Below, piece after piece: positions 1-8,565 of a DNA stretch of 64,000 nucleotides. This DNA comes from Magnetococcales bacterium (lineage in GTDB: Bacteria; Pseudomonadota; Magnetococcia; Magnetococcales; Magnetaquicoccaceae): positions 62,001-126,000 of the forward strand of contig JADGBT010000006.1 of assembly GCA_015231375.1 (NCBI GenBank). The letters run 5' to 3'. Below the pieces are notes generated by a model that had not been told where the DNA came from, did no database searches, and worked only from the letters and a program-made list of their open reading frames with translations. A program made the translations under genes and the position numbers. The first letter of the stretch is position 1; each line of letters begins with the position of its first letter.

Positions 1-319
1 ACATGGCCTTCAGTCCCTCGTGGATGAACACATCCAGATCGCGGGCCGCGCCCATGGTGGAGGCGATCCACTGCATTTCCACGCTCCAAGGATCGGTGAT
101 CGAGCGGGGAATGGCTTTGCGGAACAGGCCCAGCGCGGACCGCATGCGACGCAACGCGACGCGGGCCTGATGGACGCCTTCGATGTTTTCTCCCCGACGC
201 GCCACCGGAGCCCACTCTTGGAGGTAGTCGAAATTGTAGCGCAAAATAAGCCCGAACGTTTCTCCGGTGCTGTGTCTGTCCTTGATGGGCGCTCCCTTGA
301 TCTTGACGGCGGTCTCCAT
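1..319 (-). CDS. CHAD domain protein, 3' part cut off by the window edge
   Basis: The minus strand encodes an open frame starting at the ATG at 319-317 with an AGAGGC ribosome site just upstream, running off the window at base 1. The visible 106 residues contain the basic, His/Arg-rich helix typical of CHAD domains (motif EGVHQARVALRRMRSALGLF, then ARDLDVF). CHAD domains are alpha-helical bundles that bind polyphosphate and occur near polyphosphate enzymes; here the gene is divergent from a PPK2 kinase, which fits. No CYTH/triphosphatase domain is visible before the CHAD helices, so this looks like a stand-alone CHAD protein, although its C-terminal part is outside the window. Confidence 0.8.
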   Translation of the reverse strand, partial: METAVKIKGAPIKDRHSTGETFGLILRYNFDYLQEWAPVARRGENIEGVHQARVALRRMRSALGLFRKAIPRSITDPWSVEMQWIASTMGAARDLDVFIHEGLKAM

Positions 320-617
320 GTCTGCCTCTCTTGAGTTTCTTGATTAAAGAAAATGATAGAGTCTTTCTCATACATTTACGAGATCTTACCCTAAAGCGCG
401 CGCGTCAACAAGCCGCTTCATGTCCACCCAAAAAAATGCGCCCTTTGGGAAAAAGTTCCCAAGGAAAGGTGGACATCCGTCGTCACGGGCACTATCATGG
501 GTCCGCTTTCCCCAAGGGGCGACGAGAAAGTTTCGGGTGCGCCGATGGTGGATTGTTCATCATTTTTCAATCTATTGATTGTGCATTCATCCAAACAAAA
601 AAAGGCGGGAGAACAGA
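320..617. other. Divergent intergenic region between CHAD protein and PPK2
   Basis: No gene is supported here. The region must hold the promoters of the two divergent polyphosphate genes. It contains a nested inverted repeat at 420-476, described separately. Its right end is AT-rich and leads into the PPK2 ribosome site (GGGAG, 608-612). I see no convincing consensus promoter. Confidence 0.6.
420..476. repeat. Nested inverted repeat upstream of ppk2
   Basis: Outer arms are ATGTCCACC (420-428) and its exact complement GGTGGACAT (468-476). Inside lies a second perfect 7-bp hairpin, TTGGGAA (445-451) and TTCCCAA (456-462), with an AAAG loop. It sits about 140 bp before the PPK2 start, between two divergent genes. 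It could be an operator, an RNA leader structure or a bidirectional transcription barrier; sequence alone cannot decide. Confidence 0.7.
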
Positions 618-1505
618 ATGGCCACTGAAGACACCAAAAAAACCGACGCCACACCGGACATCCTCACCAAGCGTTTGGCCGCCGACGACGGAGCCAGCAA
701 AATCATTTTGGGCAAGGGGAGCCAGCAGGCGCAGCGCAGCGCGCGTCCCAAGTTCAAGAAGATGTCCGAGGAGGAGTATCTCAACATCATGACCCCGCTC
801 CATATCGAGCTGGTCAAGATGCAAAACTGGGTCAAGGAGAATGGTGTCAAGATCATCGCCCTCTTCGAGGGGCGTGACGCGTCCGGCAAGGGTGGGACCA
901 TCAAGCGGTTCATCGAACACCTCAATCCGCGTGGATGCCGGGTCGTGGCTTTGGAAAAACCCACGGACCAGGAGCGCAGCCAGTGGTATTTCCAACGCTA
1001 TGTGCAGCATCTGCCCTCGGCGGGCGAGATCTGCCTCTTCGACCGCAGTTGGTACAACCGGGCGGGCGTGGAGCGGGTGATGGGCTTTTGCTCCAAGGAT
1101 CAGGTGAAAGAGTTCTTGCGTTCGGTGCCGGAATTCGAGCGGATGCTGGTCAATTCCGGCATCACGATGTTCAAGTTCTATTTTTCCGTCAGCAAGGAAG
1201 AGCAGTTGCGTCGGTTCAACAGCCGCATGAACGATCCCCTCAAACAGTGGAAGCTCTCCCCGGTGGACAAAGAGTCCCAGGACAAGTGGGAAGACTACAC
1301 CAAGGCCAAGGAGGACATGTTCTTCTACTCCTCCACCCCCGAGTGTCCCTGGACCATCATCAAGTCCGATGACAAGAAACGGGCGCGCATCAACGGCATC
1401 AAGTATGTCTTGAGCCAGCTCCCCTACAAGGGCAAGAACAAGGAAATCCTGGACTACGACAAGCGTGTGGTGCGCACCGTGGCCGAGGAAATCGGTATCG
1501 ATTAA
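618..1505 (+). CDS. ppk2: Polyphosphate kinase 2 family protein
   Basis: PPK2 enzymes transfer phosphate between polyphosphate and nucleoside (di)phosphates in the cytoplasm. The 295-residue product has the Walker A loop EGRDASGKGG, the Walker B/lid region LFDRSWYNRAGVERVMGF and the conserved segment VALEKPTDQERSQWYFQRY. Its size matches single-domain PPK2 proteins, most like class I, which phosphorylate NDPs or run in reverse. The start was placed at ATG 618 because GGGAG lies just upstream; an in-frame start at 579 would add 13 basic residues without a ribosome site. It is divergent from a CHAD (polyphosphate-binding) gene. Substrate preference (ADP, GDP, AMP) cannot be read with certainty. 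Confidence 0.93.
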   Translation: MATEDTKKTDATPDILTKRLAADDGASKIILGKGSQQAQRSARPKFKKMSEEEYLNIMTPLHIELVKMQNWVKENGVKIIALFEGRDASGKGGTIKRFIEHLNPRGCRVVALEKPTDQERSQWYFQRYVQHLPSAGEICLFDRSWYNRAGVERVMGFCSKDQVKEFLRSVPEFERMLVNSGITMFKFYFSVSKEEQLRRFNSRMNDPLKQWKLSPVDKESQDKWEDYTKAKEDMFFYSSTPECPWTIIKSDDKKRARINGIKYVLSQLPYKGKNKEILDYDKRVVRTVAEEIGID

Positions 1506-1557
1506 GGCCGTTTGTTCCCCTTCGCGGCCTTGGATGGGAGTCAGTGGTTTTTGGTGA

Positions 1558-1605
1558 ACGCGGTTGCCGGTTCCGAAAGTGGATCGGCAACCGTGTTTCG
1601 TTCCT
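1558..1605 (+). terminator. Probable intrinsic terminator after ppk2
   Basis: The inverted repeat CGGTTGCCG (1561-1569) and CGGCAACCG (1585-1593), extendable by three pairs including one wobble, is followed by a T-rich stretch. It lies about 50 bp after the ppk2 stop and 55 bp before the next ribosome site. The T tract is interrupted, so strength is uncertain. A weaker hairpin, AAGGCCG/CGGCCTT, overlaps the ppk2 stop at 1504-1531. Confidence 0.5.
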
Positions 1606-1661
1606 TCCGGCGCACTCCCGAGAATCGCTCCCCCGATCATGACACCTCAGAAGGAAAACGC

Positions 1662-2354
1662 ATGATGCACACACCTTTGCAGCTTGTTCGCTCCATCCTC
1701 GATGCGGGCCGGTATGAAGCCGAAAAAAACGATGCCGCCACCACCCGCATGAAACCCCTGGTCACGGTTTCCCGTTACTACGGCGCCGCCGGATCCAGCA
1801 CCGCCAAGCTGTTGGCCGAGCGTCTCGGTGTGCAGTTGTATGACAAGGAACTGCTGAACGCCATCGTCAGCCAGACCAAGGAGGACAAGCAACTCCTGGC
1901 CAGCCTGGATGAACGGGTCGGCACCCTGGTCGACGACATTCTCCACTCCTTCTTTTCCAAAAAAAGCATCACCTCCGAAGCCTATTTCCGCTACATGGCC
2001 AAGGTGATCCTGGGCATCGCGCCGATTGGTGGCGTGATCGTGGGGCGGGGCGCCCATCTGCTTTTGTCGAGAAAACAGACCTTCTGCGTCCGGCTGGAAG
2101 GATCCCTGGCCACCTGTGCCAAGCGGATTGCCAAACACAAGGATCTGAAACTCGACAAGGCCGAAAAACTGGTGCTCCAATCCAACAAGGAGCGGGAAAA
2201 ATTCGAACAGCAGGTGGCCAAACGGTTCCCCAGAGCGGTTCAAGGGTTTGACCTGATCGTCAATACCGACCGGTTCGCGCCGAATCAGGCCGTGGAAGTG
2301 ATCCTTGCCGCCATGAATCAACTCGGTTTCCAGGTACCACCGGAACAGGCGTAA
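1662..2354 (+). CDS. Cytidylate kinase-like family protein
   Basis: The 230-residue product begins with a strand-loop region, VTVSRYYGAAGSSTAKLLAE (about 28-47), that resembles the P-loop of cytidylate-kinase-like proteins but lacks a standard GKS/T. It continues with the family block LYDKELLNAIV and the segment GGVIVGRGAHLLL, then an Arg/Lys-rich lid region (RIAKHKDLKLDKAEKL). Such proteins are predicted nucleotide kinases of unknown substrate. The start at ATG 1662 has an AGAAGGAAA ribosome site; an upstream in-frame ATG at 1512 has none and would add 50 unconserved-looking residues overlapping the ppk2 terminator. It follows ppk2 in the same direction, but the terminator suggests partly separate expression. 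Confidence 0.75.
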   Translation: MMHTPLQLVRSILDAGRYEAEKNDAATTRMKPLVTVSRYYGAAGSSTAKLLAERLGVQLYDKELLNAIVSQTKEDKQLLASLDERVGTLVDDILHSFFSKKSITSEAYFRYMAKVILGIAPIGGVIVGRGAHLLLSRKQTFCVRLEGSLATCAKRIAKHKDLKLDKAEKLVLQSNKEREKFEQQVAKRFPRAVQGFDLIVNTDRFAPNQAVEVILAAMNQLGFQVPPEQA

Positions 2355-2357
2355 CCC

Positions 2358-5069
2358 TTGCCCGCGACCGGTTCCCCGCCCCCTGTCCTCCGACCGGGGG
2401 ACAACGGCTTTCGGAAAGAGAACGATCACGCCTCCGGAAACGCGGGGGTTGTGCCGCTTCGTCTGTTTCAGGGGGTATGGCCTTTGTTGGCCGCCTATCT
2501 GCTGGGAAGCGCCTTGACCATCGGCGGTTTCATGCTGGATTCGGAGATCCGCCACTCCCCCCTGGAGGGAGGGCTGATTTTCGCGCTGGTGGTGATTTTT
2601 TTTCTGCTCGCCTATCGGTTGTTGATCCGACCCCGACAACTCGAACGGGCGCGCAACGCCGAACGACTGGCCGAGATCAACCGTTACACCCATGCCATCC
2701 TCGACTCCATGGCCAACGGTTTGCTGGTTATCGACGCACAGGGGAGGATTCTCTCCGTCAACCGGGCGTTGCTGGCTTTGAGCGGATACGAGGCTTCGGC
2801 CTGGATGGGACAACCGGTCGTCGGCCTGTTCGACCCGGTGGAAGGCGCAGGGCTGAGCTCCTTGCAAGAGGAGCGCCTCACCGGGGAGGAAATGGTCCTT
2901 CTGGCCAAAGAGGGGCTGCGGATTCCGGTTCAGGTCACCGCGTCGCGACTGGCGCTGCACGCAGGTGTGCCGGAGGAGACGATTCTCGTCATTCAAGACC
3001 TGCGGGAGCGGCGCGAGGCGGAAGCCAGTCTGATGCGTTATCAGAACCATCTCCAGGAGATGGTTGACGAGCGCACCGCCAAGCTCGAAGAGTCCATGGT
3101 GGCTGCCAATGCCGCCAATCTGGCCAAAAACGAATTTCTGGCCAACATGAGCCACGAAATCCGCACACCCATGACCGCCATCATCGGCATGACCGATCTG
3201 GTGCTCACCACCCGCCTGACCAGCGAGCAGCGCGACAAGTTGCTCATTGTCCAAAATGCCTCGAACAATCTCCTGACCCTCATCAATGGCATTCTGGATC
3301 TGGCCAAAATCGAAGCCGGTCAACTGCTTCTGGAGCGCATTTCCTTTGATTTGCGTTCGGTGGTGGAAAACGTCTGCGATCTGATCGCGGTCAAGGCCCA
3401 TGAAAAGGATCTGGAGCTGTTTTGTTACATCGCTCCGGAGATTCCGGAACTGGTCATTGGGGATCCCAACCGTTTGATGCAGATTCTCATCAACCTGATC
3501 GCCAACGCCATCAAGTTCACCGAGAAAGGCGAGGTGACGGTGTTGGTGCAACGGGCGGACTGGCCGACGGATGCGGGAGGGGGAGAGTCTCGGGAACGGG
3601 GTGTGGGGGTGATGTTCTCCGTGGCCGACACCGGCATCGGCATTCCCGATGATCGCCAGGAGAAGATCTTCGAGCGGTTCACCCAGGCGGATGGCTCCAT
3701 CACCCGCAAGTTTGGCGGAACCGGGCTGGGCTTGACCATCAGCAAGGTGCTGGCGGAATTAATGGGAGGCTCGATCCGTCTGGAAAGCGAGATCGGCGAA
3801 GGGAGCATTTTTCATGTGATGCTGCGTTTCGGGGTGGTGCGTCGCGCGGTCGTCGATGCCGCCGGGGTGGAGGCGGGAGACCGGGAGATCGCGCCCGCCA
3901 TCGGACAGGCGCTGGCCGGGGTGCGGATTCTGATCGCCGATCCCCATCTGCTGGGCCGCACGATTGCCGTCGAGATTCTGCACAGCTTCGGGGCGGTGGT
4001 GGGAGAAGCGGAGGATGTGGAGGCTTTGACGATTGCCCTGGACGCGGCCCAGGCCGAAAATCGTCCCTGGGAGGTGTTGATGTTGGATCAGCGCATGGTG
4101 GAAATCCATGGCGCGGCCCTGTCGGGTTTGACCAATCATCCGGGTTGGCGGGGCAAGGCGGCCATTTTGTTGTCGGCCAACCGTCGCGTCGAGGATCTGT
4201 CCGGCATCGGGGCGTTGCCGGAGATGGTGCCGATCATCAAGCCGCTCAAGCGGATCAGTCTGTTGCGCTGTCTCAAGGCGTTGCTGGAAGGGCGGGTATG
4301 CGAGTTGTCCCTGGAACCCGCCGGTTGGCCTGTGGTCGATGCGTCGCAGCCGTCGTTGCGCGTTTTGCTGGCCGAAGACCTGGAAGAAAACCGGGAACTG
4401 GCGGTCGAAATCCTGGAAAAGGCGGGTCATCAGGTGGTGGCGGTCAAGGATGGCCAGGAGGCTTTGGACCGGATGTCGGTTGCGCCCGGATTCGATCTGG
4501 TGCTGACCGATCTGCACATGCCCCGGATGGATGGTTACGAGTTGACCCGGCGGATCCGGGCCATGCCGGATGTCAACGGGCGGCTGCCCATCGTGGCGGT
4601 CACGGCTCGCGCCTTGCCGGGAGAACGGGCGTTGTGTCTGTCCTCGGGCATGGATGATTTTTTGGTGAAGCCTTATCGTCCGGTTGAGTTGCTCAACGTC
4701 ACGGCCCGGGTCGCCTTGAAACGTCGTCAGAAATCCCGCAAGGGGGCGCCCAGGGAGGTGCCGGTGTTGTCTGTGGTGGAGGACAAGGGGCTGTTTCAGG
4801 AATCGGCCTCCCAGTGGCGCAAGGGCGTGGCCTCCTTGTTGCAACCGTTGCGCACGGCCATGGACGACAAGAACTCCCGTCGCGCCCGCGAACAAAGCGA
4901 AACCCTCAAGAAACTCGCCATCGGTCTGGGCGCGGAACGGTTGAAACTCAAGACCGTGCGTCTGGGGGTGGCGGTGCGGGCCGAGGAGTGGCTGAAGGCG
5001 GAAAAGCTGTTCAAGGAGCTGGAAACCGAGTGCGTCGCGGTGAGCGAGGCGTTGCGGGAGCTGGTGTAG
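2358..5069 (+). CDS. Membrane hybrid histidine kinase (PAS-HisKA-HATPase-REC-REC-degenerate Hpt)
   Basis: A 903-residue sensor kinase. Two membrane segments (about 40-60 and 72-90) are followed by a PAS domain (about 105-215), a short coiled coil, HisKA with [10 protein letters not shown] (His266), and HATPase with N-box NLIANAIKF and G boxes DTGIGIP and GGTGLGL. Two receiver domains follow, with predicted acceptors Asp577 and Asp718 ([12 protein letters not shown]), then a C-terminal helical domain resembling Hpt. In the Hpt-like domain the position of the phosphorylated His is Glu848 (SETLKKL instead of AHTLKG). The start is uncertain: TTG 2358 lies 4 bp after the upstream stop; an in-frame GTG at 2451 is an alternative. 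Its partner and signal are unknown. Confidence 0.88.
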   Translation: MPATGSPPPVLRPGDNGFRKENDHASGNAGVVPLRLFQGVWPLLAAYLLGSALTIGGFMLDSEIRHSPLEGGLIFALVVIFFLLAYRLLIRPRQLERARNAERLAEINRYTHAILDSMANGLLVIDAQGRILSVNRALLALSGYEASAWMGQPVVGLFDPVEGAGLSSLQEERLTGEEMVLLAKEGLRIPVQVTASRLALHAGVPEETILVIQDLRERREAEASLMRYQNHLQEMVDERTAKLEESMVAANAANLAKNEFLANMSHEIRTPMTAIIGMTDLVLTTRLTSEQRDKLLIVQNASNNLLTLINGILDLAKIEAGQLLLERISFDLRSVVENVCDLIAVKAHEKDLELFCYIAPEIPELVIGDPNRLMQILINLIANAIKFTEKGEVTVLVQRADWPTDAGGGESRERGVGVMFSVADTGIGIPDDRQEKIFERFTQADGSITRKFGGTGLGLTISKVLAELMGGSIRLESEIGEGSIFHVMLRFGVVRRAVVDAAGVEAGDREIAPAIGQALAGVRILIADPHLLGRTIAVEILHSFGAVVGEAEDVEALTIALDAAQAENRPWEVLMLDQRMVEIHGAALSGLTNHPGWRGKAAILLSANRRVEDLSGIGALPEMVPIIKPLKRISLLRCLKALLEGRVCELSLEPAGWPVVDASQPSLRVLLAEDLEENRELAVEILEKAGHQVVAVKDGQEALDRMSVAPGFDLVLTDLHMPRMDGYELTRRIRAMPDVNGRLPIVAVTARALPGERALCLSSGMDDFLVKPYRPVELLNVTARVALKRRQKSRKGAPREVPVLSVVEDKGLFQESASQWRKGVASLLQPLRTAMDDKNSRRAREQSETLKKLAIGLGAERLKLKTVRLGVAVRAEEWLKAEKLFKELETECVAVSEALRELV

Positions 5070-5141
5070 TCAAGAATGGTGGATCGACTGGTTTGGATGA
5101 TGATCGGGAAATTTCAATGGGATTGATCTGGAGATGATACG

Positions 5142-6215
5142 ATGTTCATGAACCGTATATGGCGTTATATCATGCCCTCTCCTCTTTATCGGTATCGTGC
5201 CAATCGGGTTCTGGATTGGTTGACTCGACACAAGGTGACCTTATCTCTCGCACCACCACGGCTGGTTTATTTGGAGTTGGCCTCGGTGTGCAATCTGCGC
5301 TGTCAATTCTGTCCCACGGGCGTGGGTCGGGTCGGACGCGAACCTGGCTTCATGAAATGGGAGACCTTCAAGACTGTGGTGGATGATTTGGCTTCCATCC
5401 ATCCGGAATCGTTTTTCCATATGTGGGGGGAGTCGTTGCTGCATCCGGAATTCAACCGTTTTGTGCGTTATGCCAAGGATCACGGATTCGTTGAAGTGTT
5501 TGTGAATACGAATGGCAATATCGATCGGGATGAGAACTGGTTTCGCGAGTTGGTGGCGTCGGGTATTGATGTGTTGCAGGTCGATATTGATGGTAATGAC
5601 CAGGAAACTTATGGTAAGTATCGTCATAATGGCAAGTTGGAACTGATTTTTGATTTCATTAATAATATTCAGAGAGTCAAATTAGAAACGAACAGCAAAA
5701 CCCCAATAATTATTCCTTTTATTGTTGTTAATGAGTACAACAAGGAACAGTTGTCCGCACTCCGTACGCGTCTCAACGCCATGGGCTTGCCCGATATCAA
5801 GATGCGCAACATCAAGAATTTTATTGCCAAAGAGAATGCGGATTCTGCTGATTCGTATTCACAATTCAATGCGCACCAGTCGGGATTTGGTGGCCTTGTA
5901 CTCTTGAAGCAGGATGACAGCACCATTCGCCACAAGAGTGAATACAAAAAGGTGCTGGCTTGTCCCAGTCTTTGGTCGTATCTTCATGTCACCTCCCAGG
6001 GAAAATATGTTCCCTGTTGCCAATCGTATAATCAAGAGGATGTTCTGGACTCGGTTGATACCATCAAACCCATGGCATTCTGGTATTCCAAGCGGATGTC
6101 GGCGTTGCGCCGCATGAATTTGGATTCCCCTCAGGATATTCCGATTTGTCGGTCCTGTGGCTTTATCCGGAGAAGAATTTCTTCTGGTCCTGTGCGTCCT
6201 TCCGGTCAGTTTTAG
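5142..6215 (+). CDS. Radical SAM protein with SPASM-type C-terminal cluster domain
   Basis: The 357-residue protein has the radical SAM cluster motif CNLRCQFC near residue 50, the glycine-rich strand HMWGESLLHPEF and a C-terminal Cys set (ACPSLW, VPCCQSY, PICRSCGF) typical of SPASM/twitch domains that bind auxiliary Fe-S clusters. Family members modify peptides or small molecules such as sugars; no precursor peptide gene is visible nearby. The N-terminus is basic and amphipathic. From about 5600 onward its codons are clearly richer in A/T than the flanking genes, as in the next gene, suggesting joint acquisition. The start at ATG 5142 has GGAG upstream. The substrate cannot be predicted. Confidence 0.85.
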   Translation: MFMNRIWRYIMPSPLYRYRANRVLDWLTRHKVTLSLAPPRLVYLELASVCNLRCQFCPTGVGRVGREPGFMKWETFKTVVDDLASIHPESFFHMWGESLLHPEFNRFVRYAKDHGFVEVFVNTNGNIDRDENWFRELVASGIDVLQVDIDGNDQETYGKYRHNGKLELIFDFINNIQRVKLETNSKTPIIIPFIVVNEYNKEQLSALRTRLNAMGLPDIKMRNIKNFIAKENADSADSYSQFNAHQSGFGGLVLLKQDDSTIRHKSEYKKVLACPSLWSYLHVTSQGKYVPCCQSYNQEDVLDSVDTIKPMAFWYSKRMSALRRMNLDSPQDIPICRSCGFIRRRISSGPVRPSGQF

Positions 6216-6260
6216 GAATAAGCCCTCATCCTTGACGTATCCGAACGGATTTTGATTGGC

Positions 6261-7463
6261 ATGCCTTCCGCTGAAACCAAAGATCTGTCCACTCCATCCA
6301 GGTATGCCAGGCTGGCCTACCTGGATGGTTTGCGTGGGTGGGCAGCTTTTGCGGTATTTTTTGGGCATCTTATCAAACGGTTTGGTTTTCAGTACGATGA
6401 CCTTCCCAAAGAGGGGCTTGTTGGGAAATTGTTATACAAAACACCATTCGATTTTCTGATCAATGGCTCGTATTCTGTCAGAATTTTCTTCATAATCAGC
6501 GGGTTCAGTTTATCGTACTATTATTTTGTTAATCACAGTCGTGAGAAGCTGATGGAAATGGCCTTTTTGCGAATTTTCCGGCTTGGCGTGCCCATGGTGT
6601 GTTCAGCGGTGATCATTGATGGTTGTCTCCGGATGGGATGGTACCATACACGAATAATCGAGCCGGATTTCTGGTCGGCTGTTGTTGGTACTGTGACAGA
6701 ATATTTGCTGGGAATCAAACAAGGGTATTCTTCTTACAATTCTGTCTTCTGGACCATGACCTATGAATATTATGCGTCCATGGCCATTTTCTTCATGTTG
6801 ATGCTGGCGGGGAACCTTTCTTTCCGGAAGCGTGCATTGATTTATCTGGTTCTGGGGGGGGTGTTGAGAGATAGTATCTATCTTGGGTTTCTGTTTGGAG
6901 TTCTGTTGTGTGATCTGACGGTCAGTTTTGAAATTCAGGAGAAATTAAAGAGAAAAATTTCCTGTCAGGCATTCTGCAGAATCGAGTTTGTTGTTTTTCT
7001 GTTGTATTTATCAATCTTTACGGTTCTGAAGCAATTCCCAAGATTCTGGAGTATCCTGGCTTATCTGATTGGTGAAAATCTTCTTGAGTATATCATGCTT
7101 TCCTTTCTGGTGGTCATGGCAACATTGAATGGAAAATATTCCCGTTTTCTTTCAAATGCGTTATCGGGAATGTTGGGAAAATTGTCTCTTTCTTTGTATT
7201 TTGTTCACCTGCCAGTCATCTATACCTTTTCGATGTGGCTGCATGGATCGATTGCTCCCTGGTTTGAAGATCCAATCATGGCGGCAATGATCACCATAGG
7301 AGTGACGATTCCGGTAGCCTTTTTTTTCAGTTATCTTTTCTGGGCGCTCATTGAGGCACGATTGGTTCGTTCTGTTTTGTCTTCTTTGCGTCAAGGGTTT
7401 GGATGGTTGTCGGATAGATTCAGGCCGTATGCGCTGTTTGCCACGAAGCGGACCCTTTCTTGA
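6261..7463 (+). CDS. Acyltransferase family 3 (OafA/YrhL-type) membrane protein
   Basis: About 400 residues with roughly ten hydrophobic segments. It opens with the acyltransferase-3 signature YLDGLRGWAAFAVFFGHL, where the Arg and His are the conserved catalytic-region residues, followed by SVRIFFIISGFSLSYYYF. Family members O-acylate cell-surface sugars using acyl groups passed across the inner membrane. It follows the radical SAM gene by 45 bp and shares its lower GC content, so the two may decorate the same surface molecule; that is an inference. The start at ATG 6261 has no strong ribosome site, and TTG 6252 is an in-frame alternative. It overlaps the TTG start of lipB. Confidence 0.88.
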   Translation: MPSAETKDLSTPSRYARLAYLDGLRGWAAFAVFFGHLIKRFGFQYDDLPKEGLVGKLLYKTPFDFLINGSYSVRIFFIISGFSLSYYYFVNHSREKLMEMAFLRIFRLGVPMVCSAVIIDGCLRMGWYHTRIIEPDFWSAVVGTVTEYLLGIKQGYSSYNSVFWTMTYEYYASMAIFFMLMLAGNLSFRKRALIYLVLGGVLRDSIYLGFLFGVLLCDLTVSFEIQEKLKRKISCQAFCRIEFVVFLLYLSIFTVLKQFPRFWSILAYLIGENLLEYIMLSFLVVMATLNGKYSRFLSNALSGMLGKLSLSLYFVHLPVIYTFSMWLHGSIAPWFEDPIMAAMITIGVTIPVAFFFSYLFWALIEARLVRSVLSSLRQGFGWLSDRFRPYALFATKRTLS

Positions 7464-8128
7464 ATCCATCCGGTTGTCGTTCGTCTGTCACCCCCTGCGC
7501 CCTTTGGCGCCACGAACGCCTCGACTACCAGACCGCCTGGGACCGACAGCGGCGGCGGGTGGCGGAGATCGTGGCCGGGGGGGCGTCTGGGGTATTTTGG
7601 CTGCTGGAACATGATCCGGTCTACACGGTGGGGCGTTCCGGGCAGTGGGGGGAGATCCTGGACGCATCGATTCCGGTGGTGGAGACGGATCGGGGCGGGC
7701 GGGTCACTTGGCATGGACCGGGACAGACGGTGGGTTATGTGATCCGGGATTTGCGGCCCGATATCCACGCCGTGCGCGCCCATGTGGACAAACTGGAAGA
7801 GACGGTCATCCGCACCCTGGCGGGATGGGGGGTGGTCGCGGAACGGGAGGCGAAAAATCCCGGCGTGTGGGTGGGCGGGGAAAAAATCGCCGCGTTGGGG
7901 GTTCGCATTCGTCACGGGGTGGCGTATCATGGATTCGCGATCAATCGGGATCCGGATTTGCGGGCTTATGCGGGGATCGTGCCCTGCGGACTGCCCGGAC
8001 GGGGTGTCACCTCTCTGGCCCGATTGGGCATCGAGGTGACCCGTGTGGCGCTGGAAGCGCGTCTGCTGGCGGTGTTCCAGGAGGTTTTTCAGGTGGAATT
8101 GGTGGATGAACCATGGCAAGAGAATTGA
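7460..8128 (+). CDS. lipB: Octanoyl-[acyl-carrier-protein]:protein N-octanoyltransferase
   Basis: LipB moves octanoyl groups from acyl carrier protein onto lipoyl domains, the first step of lipoate synthesis. The 222-residue product has the LipB blocks RGGRVTWHGPGQTVGY, EKIAALGVRI (catalytic Lys) and GIVPCGL (catalytic Cys). The apparent TTG start overlaps the stop of the acyltransferase gene. No lipA is present in the window. It is the first gene of a run with overlapping ends that continues to pgsA. GC content returns to the local high value exactly here, which marks the right border of the AT-rich pair. Confidence 0.95.
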   Translation: MNPSGCRSSVTPCALWRHERLDYQTAWDRQRRRVAEIVAGGASGVFWLLEHDPVYTVGRSGQWGEILDASIPVVETDRGGRVTWHGPGQTVGYVIRDLRPDIHAVRAHVDKLEETVIRTLAGWGVVAEREAKNPGVWVGGEKIAALGVRIRHGVAYHGFAINRDPDLRAYAGIVPCGLPGRGVTSLARLGIEVTRVALEARLLAVFQEVFQVELVDEPWQEN

Positions 8129-8565
8129 CGACCCCTTTTCTGGCCGCTGACGTGATCATCGAATTGATCGATCATCCGGGCCGCCCCATTGTGTTGATCG
8201 ATCGGCTCAATCCTCCTTATGGTTTGGCCATTCCGGGGGGATTCGTCGATCGGGGGGTGGAGAGCGTCGAGCGCGCCGCCGTGCGCGAGGCGTTGGAGGA
8301 GACTTGCCTGGAGGTGCGGCTGATTGCCTTGTTGGGGATCTATTCCAACCCGGCGCGGGATTCCCGTTTGCACACCGCCACGGCGATCTATGTGGGGGAG
8401 GCCCACGGCACGCCGAGGGCCGCCGATGACGCCAAAGGGGTGCATGTGGTGCCGGTGGAGGCGATCCCCGGAGATCTGGCCTTTGATCACGATCTGGTCT
8501 TGGACGATTATCGGGTGTTTCGCGCCACCGGGCGCGTGGCCCCCTTGAGGGAGATCCCCGCATGA
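8113..8565 (+). CDS. Nudix hydrolase
   Basis: The 150-residue protein has a recognisable Nudix box, GGFVDRGVESVERAAVREAL followed by EETCLEV. Compared with the usual GX5EX7REUXEEXGU pattern there is one extra residue before the first Glu, and Cys replaces the final Gly; the metal-binding REALEE core is intact. The closest pattern is that of ADP-ribose-type pyrophosphatases (GGFVD at the box start). It starts inside the end of lipB (16-bp overlap) and its stop overlaps the next start (ATGA), indicating translational coupling. The substrate is unknown. Confidence 0.88.
   Translation: MARELTTPFLAADVIIELIDHPGRPIVLIDRLNPPYGLAIPGGFVDRGVESVERAAVREALEETCLEVRLIALLGIYSNPARDSRLHTATAIYVGEAHGTPRAADDAKGVHVVPVEAIPGDLAFDHDLVLDDYRVFRATGRVAPLREIPA

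Noticed and set aside
1647-3551. A 634-residue minus-strand open frame
   Set aside because: Antisense to the cytidylate-kinase-like gene and hybrid kinase, which show clear domain motifs. Long antisense frames are common at this GC content.
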